Positions 22,943-34,600 of a stretch of 64,000 nt of DNA are shown one piece after another. The position numbers and the translations under genes were made by a program. This DNA is from Raphanus sativus (Eukaryota > Streptophyta > Magnoliopsida > Brassicales > Brassicaceae): positions 680,668 to 744,667 of the forward strand of contig NC_079519.1 in NCBI RefSeq assembly GCF_000801105.2, read 5' to 3'. The first letter of the stretch is position 1, and the number at the start of each line of letters is the position of its first letter. The notes under the pieces were generated by a model. That model was not told the origin of the DNA and ran no database searches. It saw only the letters and a program-made list of their open reading frames with translations.

Positions 22943-24172
22943 ACTGGAGTTTATACTTGGTTGCATAATGCAACTTGCATTGCATCCGTGAACAAAAACC
23001 ATTTGCTTTACACTCTCTACTTCCTTTATTTATCCTTGTTACTTAGATTGTTATACTGAACCAGTTTGAGAGGTATTAACGTCACTTGGTTTGTGTTGTG
23101 TCTCTGAGAGTTTGTGACATTGTATTTTAGGAAAAGCATAATCGTTGTTTTTACTAGTTTAAAGAGCCACGTTTTTGTCACTCGTTTATAAGGTTATTTT
23201 CCACGTGAGAGATTCAATTCTGAAATGATTGAGAAACCACTCGGAAATTTTCTGTGCGTTCATATTCACATTCAACCATCTTGGGTCAGGACACGGTTTG
23301 AATAAGACCACTCATCTTGTACAAATATTCATTTTGTCAAAGATGGCTTATAAAGTTGGGCAGTATTCCTTTCTTTAAAATAGTTGTTATCAAAAAGCAT
23401 ATAAATCTAATGGTCAAGAATGGTATTTACTTTTATTGATAATAAAGAGATATAGTAAATGTTTTTCACGAAGTACATCAAATTAATTGGTTAATTAGTT
23501 GATAAAACGGAGTTGAGCTCAGCGGAACTTTCCTATTAGTAAACAGGTTGGGTCCCGGTCTTTTAAGTTAACATTAATTCATGTACAATATAGTCAATGT
23601 CAATATTCTCAACCTCTCACCACCACTTGTTTTCTTAATTAGGGCATATAAGATTATAAGTTTAAGCCAAGATAATGGATAATGATACACCAAGAAGAAA
23701 CGATTTTTTTTTTAAAAAAAGACAAGGCATTGCTCATAGATTTGTATATACGATTTTAAAGAACGTATGTACATTTACTAACTTATTATCAAGGTCTTCT
23801 AGAATTCCATGTACATGGATTATATAAACTTTAGTGAATGCTGCTAAAAAAAAATCTTAATAGTTGGAGTAATTGGCAACTTTCTTCTGTTGTTTTAAAA
23901 TATATATTTGACAATTTTCTTTTGCTGTTTTCAAATATATATGGCAATTTCGTAAAATTTAAAAGACAAACAAATAAGGATTTCCACTTGGCATGTAAAA
24001 GTAAGATTCACAACACCTTTGGTTGACGATTTTGTTTGACCTTTTATGGGAATGCATTTACACTCATCACCTACAAACTTTGAAACTATTCCACTCTCTA
24101 GTGTCCTTAAATAAATCAAATCAAATATGATTCCCGATAGTTCCTTCTTCATTCACCAACTCTTTACCATTG
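22943..24172. other. Intergenic spacer upstream of CCR2
   Basis: AT-rich DNA without a recognisable gene. Open frames are short and low-complexity. It holds the distal promoter of the CCR gene. Confidence 0.5.
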
Positions 24173-24238
24173 GTTAGGTGGAATATAGCCAAGTGGTAAC
24201 TTATGAAACGGTGACTTATTTTGTAGTCTCTATAAATA
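24173..24238 (+). promoter_or_regulatory. CCR core promoter: AC-III element and TATA box
   Basis: GTTAGGT at 24173-24179 is the reverse complement of ACCTAAC, the AC-III element bound by R2R3-MYB regulators of phenylpropanoid genes. A TATA box, TATAAATA, lies at 24231-24238, about 96 bp before the ATG. The motifs are directly visible, and their use is inferred from known lignin-gene promoters. Confidence 0.55.
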
Positions 24239-24333
24239 CAAACCACAATGCTTCCTCCAAACGACACATCATAACTTATAACATTCTCTCTCTCTCTTAA
24301 AGCCCCTTAAACCTTATTACCCAACAGAAAAAA

Positions 24334-26162
24334 ATGCCTGCCGACGGGAAACTCGTTTGCGTCACTGGAGCCGGTGGCTACATTGCTTCTTGGATCGTTA
24401 AGTTACTCTTGGAGAGAGGCTACACCGTTAGAGGAACCGTGCGCAACCCAGCTGATCCCAAGAACAACCACCTCAGAGAGCTTGATGGAGCCAAGGAAAG
24501 ACTCACTCTTCACAGTGCAGATCTTCTCGACTACGAAGCTCTATGTGCCACAATAGATGGCTGCGATGGTGTTTTCCATACCGCTTCCCCGATGACCGAT
24601 GATCCCGTTAGTAACTATTTTTTTCCTTAAAATTCAGTTGATCCATATAACTCTTTTTTCTTTGTTTTAGTATTCTTAATTATTAATTAATGTAAATAGG
24701 AGACGATGTTGGAGCCGGCGGTGAACGGAGCCAAGTTCGTGATCGACGCAGCGGCTAAAGCCAAGGTGAAGCGTGTGGTGTTCACGTCATCCATTGGTGC
24801 TGTTTACATGAACCCTAACCGTGACCCTCAAACCATAGTCAACGAAGATTGTTGGAGTGATCTTGATTTCTGCAAAAACACAAAGGTATCTTTGTCTATA
24901 TATTTTTGGCATGGAGTTTTATTCAAACCCACCGACCGAAATATATGTAACCATGTGGCTGTAATAAGGTCACGTGTTAAGCCCTGAAACCTAATCTCTA
25001 AATCTAACCTACTCTTTTGTTGCCTTGTAGAATTGGTATTGCTATGGGAAGATGGTGGCGGAACAATCAGCATGGGAGACTGCGAAGGCTAAAGGTGTGG
25101 ACTTGGTGGTGCTAAACCCGGTTCTAGTTCTTGGACCACCGCTCCAGTCGGCGGTCAACGCTAGCCTAGTCCATATCCTCAAGTATCTCACCGGCTCAGC
25201 CAAGACCTATGCTAACCTTACTCAGGTCTACGTGGACGTCCGTGATGTTGCACTAGGCCATGTTATGGTCTATGAATCACCCTCTGCCTCTGGCCGTTAC
25301 ATCCTCGCCGAGACTGCGCTTCACCGCGGTGAGGTTGTTGAGATTCTTGCTAAATTCTTCCCGGAGTATCCGCTTCCCACCAAGTAAGTCAAAACGTTTG
25401 TTTCTTTTATACACTTAGTCAAAAGTCAAAACTGTATCAAAGTCAACACGATCTTGTCAGTCTAATCAATACAACCTTGGATTTACAAACTATTCGAGTT
25501 TGATTTTTGATTCTTGATTTGAAGCAATCTAATCCAGATTAGCTTTTTTCAACAAATCAATAAAATATTTTTAGTTAGGATAAAAGGGACATGAGTGGTA
25601 GTTGGTGTTGAAGTGTGTTACTATTTGTCCCATCTATCAAAATTGGTATGTACTAACTCTCACATCACAAGGTTCACATCATGTTTCACCTACTGCTTAC
25701 GTTGAGATCTTGCAAAATCCTATGTGTACACGTGTTTATGTGTTTTTATTTTCGTTGGATTTATACTAAAATAGTCTTGTTACTGGTCTAACTCCATTTG
25801 ACAAAAGAAGTAGAGTGTAAACTGTTATGTTCTTTCTTCACCTACATCAATAGTTTGGTCACTAGTTTCATGACTTGTGACTCTTTTGGCCAGTTCAATA
25901 GTTGATACGTTACTTTAGAGTGATATACACGAAGCCATTTCCAGGCTATGTTATTAACATATAGTGTGCTTATTTATAATATTTTTGTAGGTGTTCGGAC
26001 GAGAAGAATCCGAGAGCAAAGCCATACAAGTTCACTACTCAAAAGATAAAAGGCTTAGGGTTGGAGTTTACACCCATCAAGCAATCTCTCTACGAATCTG
26101 TCAAGAGCTTGCAAGAGAAAGGTCATCTGCCTCTTCCTCAAGATTCGCAAACAACGTCATGA
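24334..26162 (+). CDS. CCR2: Cinnamoyl-CoA reductase
   Basis: Four exons (24334-24606, 24700-24885, 25031-25383, 25991-26162) encode about 327 residues. The enzyme reduces hydroxycinnamoyl-CoA esters to aldehydes with NADPH, the entry step to monolignols. An extended short-chain dehydrogenase Rossmann motif, [11 protein letters not shown], is at residues 9-19. The CCR signature NWYCYGK with the catalytic Tyr and Lys opens exon 3. All junctions are GT-AG and keep frame. The position between the PDS5-like gene and NRAMP1 matches CCR2 (At1g80820, recalled), the stress/pathogen-inducible CCR of Arabidopsis. Confidence 0.93.
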
Positions 26163-26521
26163 TAGATTCCTAAAACACGATACCACCATGCATGATCTCT
26201 GATCATACACCCACATAATAAGTTTTATTCTAAAGTAATACGTTTGAATATGACTAAGTTATTCGTTTAATCTTGAAGCATATATATATATATATATTAT
26301 TATACGTAGCTGAATGCTCTTTTCTTTTTGTAATTGAGAATGTCACTCAAATGTATGATGTATGATATGATTGTGGAAGAAATGATTTTATTATCTCGTG
26401 TTATTCTAACGTTCTCCCGTACATAAACAAAACCTACTAGAAAGAAAAAAAAAATTCCTAAGGTCTAAGAACCTGTCGACTAGCAATATCTAGAGGTCTT
26501 TGTCGACTTCAACATCGGATG

Positions 26522-29500
26522 TTAAAGCATGTCGATAATGTCTTGTCTTGGAAGTGTCTCCACATTTTGCGAACTGGTTGATGCAGGGAGAGGACTAGTT
26601 TCTCTGTTTTTCCGGAAGACAAGATACCCTATGGAAGCTAAGTAGATGGCAATGCCCGAAAACCCAAGAATTCCGCAGAAGATGACAAGGACAAGCTTCA
26701 TGTGATTATGAATAAGCAGTTTAATGACACTGCTTACTATATAGTATATGTTTATCCCGATGATTAAACCACCAATCAACCATGTCAAAGCTGAAATCTG
26801 TTTAGAAAAAAAGAAGAAACATATGAAGTTAAGAGATATTTTTTTTCTTTGGTTTAGTGAAAATGCGTTTGAATGTTACATACTGCCATATGGTTTACGT
26901 GTGAACCCATCTTAGTTTTGCAGCTAGTGAACTTGAGAAGAGGAACTAGTGCAAACGGCAGCTCAAAGGACAGGATCATCTGTTTATAGTTTGTTCAATC
27001 AATTATTAGATTTGGTGTGGTAAGGTCACATACATATAAAGTTGTTTCCAGAGATGGGAATGCGAGTGTTACCGAGGCAATGATGATTAACTTTCCAGCT
27101 CCAGCTGAACCACCAATGAGAGCAACGACTAGACTTGGGATGATAGCTAAGCATCTTGTTAGAGAGTTTCTGAGCCATGGCTTGAGTTTTAGATCAAGAA
27201 ACCCTTGCATCACGTATTGTCCAGCATATGTTCCGGTTATAGTTGAGCTCTGCCCTGAAGCAAGAAGTGCGATAGCGAATAGCTTTGAGCTCCATTTACC
27301 CACAACGTTCTGTTTCAAAACAAAGGTTTAATGTTTCTAAAACCCTATAGAAAGAAGCAATGCCCGTAGGAAGCAAGCAACTAACCCTTAGGAGAAAGGA
27401 AGCCTTGTTTAAGTCCAAATTCTCACATTTAGCTCGGTCTTCGTTGGTTAAGTCTGAGGCATTGCAAACAGCACCACTTACTGATATCACAGAGACGTTT
27501 ATGAGAAAGGCCACCATTAGAGCCAATCCGCTTTCTATCAGGTAAAACCTACAAGCCTCCTTGATGCCAGTAGCTGAACGTGGTATTTTTCTGGAGAGAA
27601 CCAAAGCAGAGTGGAGGAAGAGATTGTGCCTGTGGAAAAGACACAGTCGCATAAGATTTTTATAATGAAGATGGGTGAAGAGAGAGAGATGTTGGGATTG
27701 TGAAATCCCATGTCCAACTCTATTTATCCGATTAGTATGATATTGTCCACTTTGGGCCTAATAGACAAAACCCGCATGGATTTATTTTTTGGTTTCCTTC
27801 CCAAAAGGTCTCGTACTAATTAGAGTTGGACTTCTCTTTACATATTAGATTTTCCTTTGTCTAATATCCGATGTGGGACTTTGTTTGATATCTCACATTC
27901 TCCCCCTCAAACTAAGAACCACAATTCATCTCTTGTGTGTTTCCTAATCACAGGGCTTTCCTTTGAGAATGCTTCTCCCACAACATCACAGGTTCCATGA
28001 TCTTCTGACGTTTCTGTAAACAGACCTTCTTTTTCTTCTTATACCCGTTCTTACTTAAAGGGTATTTTTGGTCTTTTGCATCTCTTCGTCAAACCGCTCT
28101 GATACCAATTGTTGGAATTGCGAAATCCCGTGTCCAACTCTATTTATTCGATTAGTATGATATTGTCCATTTTGGGCCTTAATTGCAAGCCCGCATGGAT
28201 TTACTTTTGGTTTCCATCCCAAAAGGCCTCGTACTAATTAGAGTTGGACTTCTCTTTATATATTAGACTTTTCTTTGTCTAATATCCAATGTGAGACTTA
28301 GATTGACATCTCACATTCTCCTCCTCAAACTAAGGACCACAACTGCAGGGTTTCCTTTAAGAATGTATCTTCCTTAGCATCTCGTTCCTTTGAGAATGTG
28401 TTTGTCCCACAACATCACAGGTTCCATGATCTTATGACGTTTCTGCAAACAGACCTTCTTTTTCCTTTTCTACCCGTTCTTACTTAAAGGGTATTTTGGT
28501 CTTTTTGCATCTCTTCGTCAACCGCTCTGATACCAATTGTTGGGATTGTTAAATCCCGTGTCCAACTCTATATATAGGGTCTTAGCTTAACCTATTACAA
28601 TGTGATCTAGAAACTTAACATAAATCTAAATCAAGTTTTTTCTTTTTAGTTATTCAAAGTTCCTTTTATGAATAACTTGTTTCCTAATCTATCTTTGAAG
28701 CTTATCCAACAAGAGAGTGAGCTTACGGCATAACCATGGCCCCAAGCAAAGAGATTGCAAGACCAGTTGCACCATTTCCTTTGAGTTGTGGAACAAAGAG
28801 ACCATGTAGGACTTCTCCTGCGTCTGGCTTTGAGTAGTGTAGCTCAATGACGAAGCATGTAGCCATTGTGAACACAAGAAATGCAACCAAGAACTCCAGC
28901 TTTCTTACCTGTGAATGACAAACATCATAAGACTTGACTATACATAGAACCGTGAGATGAAAATGATGAAAGAAAGGAAATACCCCGTATCGTTGAAGTG
29001 CGAGAAGCATTAGTGTACTTAAGCCTGTAAGAAGAACACCAATCCATACAGGTATGCTAAAGAGCATGTTCAGAGCAAAAGCTGTTCCGATTACTATATA
29101 AGAAAGTAAACCAAGTATGGCAATAATTAATTAGCACTAACAGAGAAATTATAGAAACACAGTAACACTTAGTATAGGAAGTTGGTACCTTCTGGAATAT
29201 CACAAGCGACTATTGCAACTTCAGCAACAAGCCATAGCAAAAAATTTGGAACTTTGGAGTATTCAGCTCTACAATGCTCAGCTAAATGTTTTCCTGTGAT
29301 CATATATATAACCAAAATTAACTCAGCAAAGTTGATGTATAAAAACTTATAACCACAAGTAACATAACCTGTGACAACACCAAGATTGGCAGCCAGAGAT
29401 TGAATCACCAAACCCGCACAAGAAGCCACCAATATGATCCAAAGTAACTGTTTATTACAAAGAAATCAATATTTTTTTTTAACTGAAAAAAATAAGGCGA

Positions 29501-30440
29501 GTAGGGGAAGAGTTTATGCACCTCATACTTGTATTGTGCTCCTGCTTGTAGATCAGTCTCAACTGCAAAACACATGAAGAATAAAAAAAAGCATTAATCA
29601 TCTAATATAGTTAATGAAAATGATATAGGAAAGTGAATCTGGTATATGATCTTACAGTTTCCAGGATCAATATATGCAATTGCAACAAGAAAACCAGGTC
29701 CTAAGTAGGCAAAGAAATTCTTCCAGCTCTTATTCTGCATATATATGTAAAGACATCAAACAAAATTGTTGATAAAACAAACGTATTCTGTCATTTGCTT
29801 ATATCTAAGAAGCACAAAATCAAGATTTATCTGTATGTTTTCACGTCTGTTCTATTGACTACGACATCGATTTCTTTATTTTATGGACATTTATTGGATT
29901 TTGACTAGTCCAGTTAATAAGTAATATTATAAATCAAGCGAATACACATGTGAGTTTTGTTAAGATTAAAAACAAAATGAAAACAAATGTTACGGGGGTT
30001 TGTGCCAAATCTCTTAAACTTAGTGATTATAGATCAAACAGACGTATTATGTCATTTGCTTATATATTTCTAAAAAAATTATAACACTGGAAGTAACATT
30101 GTTCTCCGAACACTCAGAGGCATTCATAGAACCCAATAAACAGCTACTACAAAAGGCAAATGAAATAACATGAGGACAGAAATAAACGAGTTTTCTTAAG
30201 GTTAAAAACAAAACAAAAACATATGTTTAAGGGGTTTGAGCCAAATCTATAAAGTGTCGACATCATGATATTCTAGGGTTTTGGTTACAAAAAAAATTAT
30301 TCTAGGGTTTTTGAGCAAAATCTTGAGATTAGATTAAACAACAAGAAAAAGTAACAAACCTCAGGGACAATAATCTGATCAGAATGAGCATCGCCGTTGG
30401 TAGAATTGAATTGAGGTCCAGAAGCATCTGCCATAGCCAT
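26522..30440 (-). CDS. NRAMP1: NRAMP1 metal transporter
   Basis: Eleven exons on the minus strand (30440-30360, 29734-29656, 29562-29522, 29447-29369, 29293-29189, 29093-28984, 28908-28727, 27629-27386, 27309-27073, 26979-26884, 26797-26522) add up to 509 residues, in frame at every GT-AG junction. NRAMP1 is a proton-coupled Mn/Fe importer of the plasma membrane. The metal-site motifs are visible: DPGN in TM1 (YIDPGN, end of exon 2) and the TM6 MPH motif split across the exon 7/8 junction. [20 protein letters not shown] is the conserved NRAMP transport signature. Hydrophobic segments fit 11-12 TM helices. Intron 7 (27630-28726) is enlarged by a tandem TRIM. The position matches At1g80830 (recalled). 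Confidence 0.93.
27690..28571 (-). mobile_element. Tandem TRIM element in NRAMP1 intron 7
   Basis: A terminal-repeat retrotransposon in miniature on the minus strand, in a three-LTR, two-internal arrangement. LTR copies are 27690-27897 (208 bp), 28110-28315 (206 bp) and a truncated one at 28539 to about 28571. On the minus strand each LTR ends ...CAACA and is followed by ATTGGTATCAGAGC, an iMet primer-binding site. The purine tract TGAGGGGGAGAA or TGAGGAGGAGAA precedes the next LTR (TGTGAGAT...). The internal regions are only about 212 and 223 bp and non-coding. The shared central LTR suggests unequal recombination. The outer truncation prevents finding a target duplication. Confidence 0.85.
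30269..30311 (+). mobile_element. Micro-insertion with 14-bp direct repeats
   Basis: The 15-nt insert at 30283-30297 (GGTTAC plus eight A and T) lies between two perfect copies of TATTCTAGGGTTTT (30269-30282, 30298-30311). It is in NRAMP1 intron 1 and looks like the tail of a very short retroposed sequence. Confidence 0.6.
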
Positions 30441-30552
30441 CTCTCTTACTAGCTAGCTAGTAATTTCTTTGTGAATGATTTTGAGTATTGATAAAAGAAA
30501 GTGGCAAGTATGTATATATAGGTAAACTTCAGGCGAGGTTTATGGAGATTTT

Positions 30553-30598
30553 ATGGTGGATTTTTTCTTTTTTTTAATCACAAACAAAATGGTGGATT
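30553..30598 (-). mobile_element. Micro-insertion with 10-bp direct repeats
   Basis: ATGGTGGATT occurs at 30553-30562 and 30589-30598. The 26 nt between are T-rich, reading on the minus strand as a short lead followed by an A-rich tail. Confidence 0.5.
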
Positions 30599-31306
30599 CA
30601 TTAAGAAAGATTTACGCAGTTTTACACTTACAACGCTCCTGACACACTTTTTTCCTTTCCCAACACACTTTCCCCTAACTAAAACTAAGAACTCAACGTT
30701 CCCCTCTTTTTCGTTGTACTATAACTAAAACTTAACTATATAATAATTTTTAATTAATTTTTAATATTACAAATCTTTTTTCTCTCTCTCTTTTTATCTT
30801 TTTCTCTTTACGACGACAAGTTATCTTTTTTTGGCGAATCTCATTCTTGAAGAGATAGAGATCCATGGTTTACAAGATTTTTTTTTTAAATAAAGATACA
30901 ATTTCTGAAAAGAGAATGTTTTTACAGACCGACAAATGAAATAGATGATGAACTTTTTTTTTTTGGACAAAGAAAGAGATGAACTTTTCAAATACTACAA
31001 ATCACTAGACAAAGAGAATAATGAAACATATGTGAAGCAAGCGATTTTTCTTTTCTTGTGAGAAATCAGTTAGCTTTGGACTCTTTCAAACCAGTGAGAA
31101 TAGCTTTGAAGGCAGCTGTAGAGTTATGTCCCTGACGATCAACGCTAAAGGCCTAGCGTTGTGATTTTCTTTGGCTTGACCGACCTCTCCACTCTCTAGT
31201 CTCACGGCCAGCCCTTCTCTTTCTCACTCAGTTTTACTCTGTTCGTTCACTCATTCTCATGCTCTGTTTCTTACTTGTGTTTCAATTTAAATACAAGCAC
31301 ACTGTC
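30599..31306. other. Intergenic DNA with a possible terminal exon on the minus strand
   Basis: Mostly AT-rich spacer upstream of NRAMP1. On the minus strand 31066-31151 reads as an open exon-like segment after a CTAG acceptor (start AFSVDRQGHNS, end LKESKAN, then TGA). I do not recognise the protein. See the finding on a possible exon pair around copia element 2. Confidence 0.3.
30947..30988 (-). mobile_element. Micro-insertion with 11-bp direct repeats
   Basis: GATGAACTTTT occurs at 30947-30957 and 30978-30988. On the minus strand the insert ends TTTGTCC followed by a run of A. Confidence 0.5.
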
Positions 31307-31580
31307 TGTTGGATCAACTTGAAATGAAGATAAGCTCAACCGAGATATGGTTAGGATATATTGAAGTCCTGATATTTAGGAGATATCTAAGTATCTTTGT
31401 TGTTATCTTTGAGACTTTGATTTCATATAAATACGGTGTCATCGAGTTGTGATACACCGTGAGTTGTGGTGCTTTAGTTTTGAGCAGATTTTCTAAAGCT
31501 TTGAAGTGAGTTAATAAGAGAGTAATTCTTATTGAAGTTTGGTTTGAGTTCTTGTGTTTTTGTCTAATCGTTTTTCAACA
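31307..31580 (+). repeat. 5' LTR of copia element 2
   Basis: A 274-bp LTR with a TATAAATA sequence about 120 bp in, plausibly the element's TATA box. One difference from the 3' LTR. Confidence 0.93.
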
Positions 31581-31623
31581 TTTGGTATCAGAGCGCTAGG
31601 ACTCGATCTAAGCGAAAGACAAG

Positions 31624-34600
31624 ATGGGAGACCTATCTACGGTCGTGTTGAAACCAAAGGAGGGTGGACCTTCTACGTTCAGCTGTCCTATGTTGACTGC
31701 AGTTAACTATACCGTGTGGGCAATACGGATGAAGGTGTTGCTCAAACTGCATGATGTTTGGGAAGCTATTGAGGGAGAATCTACCGATGCTGTGAAGAAT
31801 AATACTGCGATTGCAGTACTCTTCCAATCCATCCCAGAAACACTTATACTGGAGGTGGGAGAACTCGATACTGCAAAGAAGGTTTGGGAGGCAGTGAAGT
31901 CGAGACATATGGGGGCAGAAAGAGTACGTGAGGCGCGTTTGCAAACTCTTGTTTCTGAGTTTGACAGACTAAAAATGAAGGATGATGAGAAGGTTGATGA
32001 TTTTGTGGGAAGAATATCAGCAATTTCTTCAAAATCTACTGCACTTGGTGAGAAGATAGAAGAAACCAAGATGGTGAAGAAATTTCTCTCAAGTTTACCG
32101 AGAGGCAAGTACATTCATATCGTTGCTTCTCTTGAGCAAGTACTTGATCTGAAGACTACAAGCTTCGAAGAGATTGTTGGACGTATCAAGACATTTGAAG
32201 AACGAGTTGCGCTAGATGATGATGAGACACAAGAGAGTCAGAAACTTATGTATGCAAACTCTGACTCACACTCTTCCTCAAATCAAGAAACCCATGGAGC
32301 ATATCGTGGAAGAGGTCGTGGAGGAAGGTACTATAACAGAGGTAGAGGAAGAGGAAGATATGGTGGAAGAGGCTACGGTGAAACAGACTTGTCAAGAATA
32401 ACCTGCTTTCGTTGCGACAAAACAGGACATTACGCATCTACATGTCCTGACCGTCTCTTGAAACTACAAGAGGCAACAGAATCCAAAGAGAAGGAGGATG
32501 ACACATCTGAGGCTGAAGAATTGATGGTAAATGAGGTGGTATATTTGAACGAGAAGAATGTACTACCGCAGGAGTTTGAGAGCAACTCAGAGAACGTGTG
32601 GTATTTGGACAATGGCGCATCTAATCACATGACGGGGAATAGGAGCTACTTCAAATCTATCAACGAGTCAATAACAGGAAAGGTGCGGTTTGGAGACGAC
32701 TCACGTATAGACATTGAAGGAAAGGGCTCAATCATTTTCAGTAGCAAGGAGGGAGTGAAGAGAATCATAACTGATGTCTATTTCATTCCCAAGCTCAGAA
32801 GCAATATTATTAGCCTTGGACAAGCTACAGAGCACGGCTGTGAAGTTCTAATGAAAGATAACCTCCTTACGCTAAAGGACAAGGATGGAAGGGTCATAGC
32901 AAAGGCGCAGAGGTCACCAAACCGACTTTACAAAGTTAACATTAGTAAAGTTGATCCAGTGAATTGTCTTCAAGCTGCAACGATGAGCGCTTCAAGTCTT
33001 TGGCATGCTCGTCTGGGACACATAGGGAGAGATTCCTTAGCCAAAATGATCAAGAATGAACTGGTGATCGGTATACCTAAGATTGATGTTGATAGAGATA
33101 CCTGCTCTCCTTGCTTGCGAGCCAAGCAGATACGAAGATCATTCCCGCAAGCCACCAACTACAGAGCTGGAAGATTACTGGAGTTGATACATGGAGATCT
33201 ATGTGGTCCTATCTCCCCTCAGACACCATCGAGAAGGAGATACATTTTTGTGCTTATTGACGACTACTCTTGCTACATGTGGTCCATCCTGTTGAATGAG
33301 AAGGGAGAAGCATTTGAAAAGTTCAAGTGTTTCAAAGCAATTGTTGAGAAGGAGACTGAAACAACTATCAAAACGTTCCGAACTGATCGGGGAGGTGAGT
33401 TCACATCGACAGAGTTTACTCTGTTCTGTCAAGAAGCTGGCATCATCAGGCATCTCGCGGCTCCGTATTCTCCGCAGCAGAATGGCGTAGTAGAAAGACG
33501 CAATAGAACACTAATGGGAATGACGAGGAGTTTGCTTAAAGGCATGGAGTGTCCTAACTATCTATGGGGGGAAGCTGTTCGTCACTCTACGTATCTCATA
33601 AACAGAGTCTCCACACGTGTTCTGGACCTCAAGACACCATATGAAGTGCTGAAGGGTAAGAAGCCTGTTGTCTCTCACATACGCATGTTTGGATGTGTAG
33701 GTTATGCCAAAGTTGACATACCACACCTAAAGAAGCTTGCGGATCGATCACGTATGCTAGTGCATCTTGGCACTGAACCTGGAACAAAAGCATACCGAAT
33801 GTATGATCCAACCTCAAGAAAGATAATTGTCAGTAGGGACGTGGTCTTTGATGAAGATAGAATGTGGAAGTGGACGAATGTTGCAGAGGAAAGCAAAGGA
33901 TCATTCAACCTAACGTTTGGAGTTTATGGAAACAGAGGAATTGATACAGTTTTTGATAAGGAAGGCACAGACAAAGGAGATGAACTCACTGTTGCTATAC
34001 CAAGTCAAACTACTGATACTCAAAACGTCGAAGCAGAATCAGACGTCACTAATGAAGAAGATGTGACAGTACTTAGAAGATCCAACAGAGAAAGTAAGAA
34101 GCCAACATATCTAAACGATTACGTGCTTCTAGCTGAACTTGATGGTGAGAGATTACTCTTGAGTCTCAACGATGAGCCATGGGACTATGCTGAGGCAAAG
34201 GAGAAGAAGGTCTGGTGTGATGCGTGTGACGATGAGATAGCCTCAATCGTTAAAAACAAAACATGGGAACTAGTTGACTTGCCTCAAGGAGCAAAACCCA
34301 TTGGTCTCAAATGGGTGTTCAAGGTAAAGAGAAATGCTGATGGAAGTATAAACAAGTTCAAGGCAAGGTTGGTTGCGAAGGGATACATACAGCGGCATGG
34401 GTTGGACTTCGACGAGGTGTTTGCTCCTGTTGCTCGAATAGAAACTGTGAGGTTCATCATCGCTCTGGCTGCGTCAAAGGGTTGGCAAGTTCATCACTTG
34501 GACGTCAAGACAGCTTTCCTACACGGTGATCTAAAGGAGGAGGTTTTCGTGTGTCAGCCAGATGGTTATGTAGTCAAAGGCCAGGAAAACAAAGTATATA

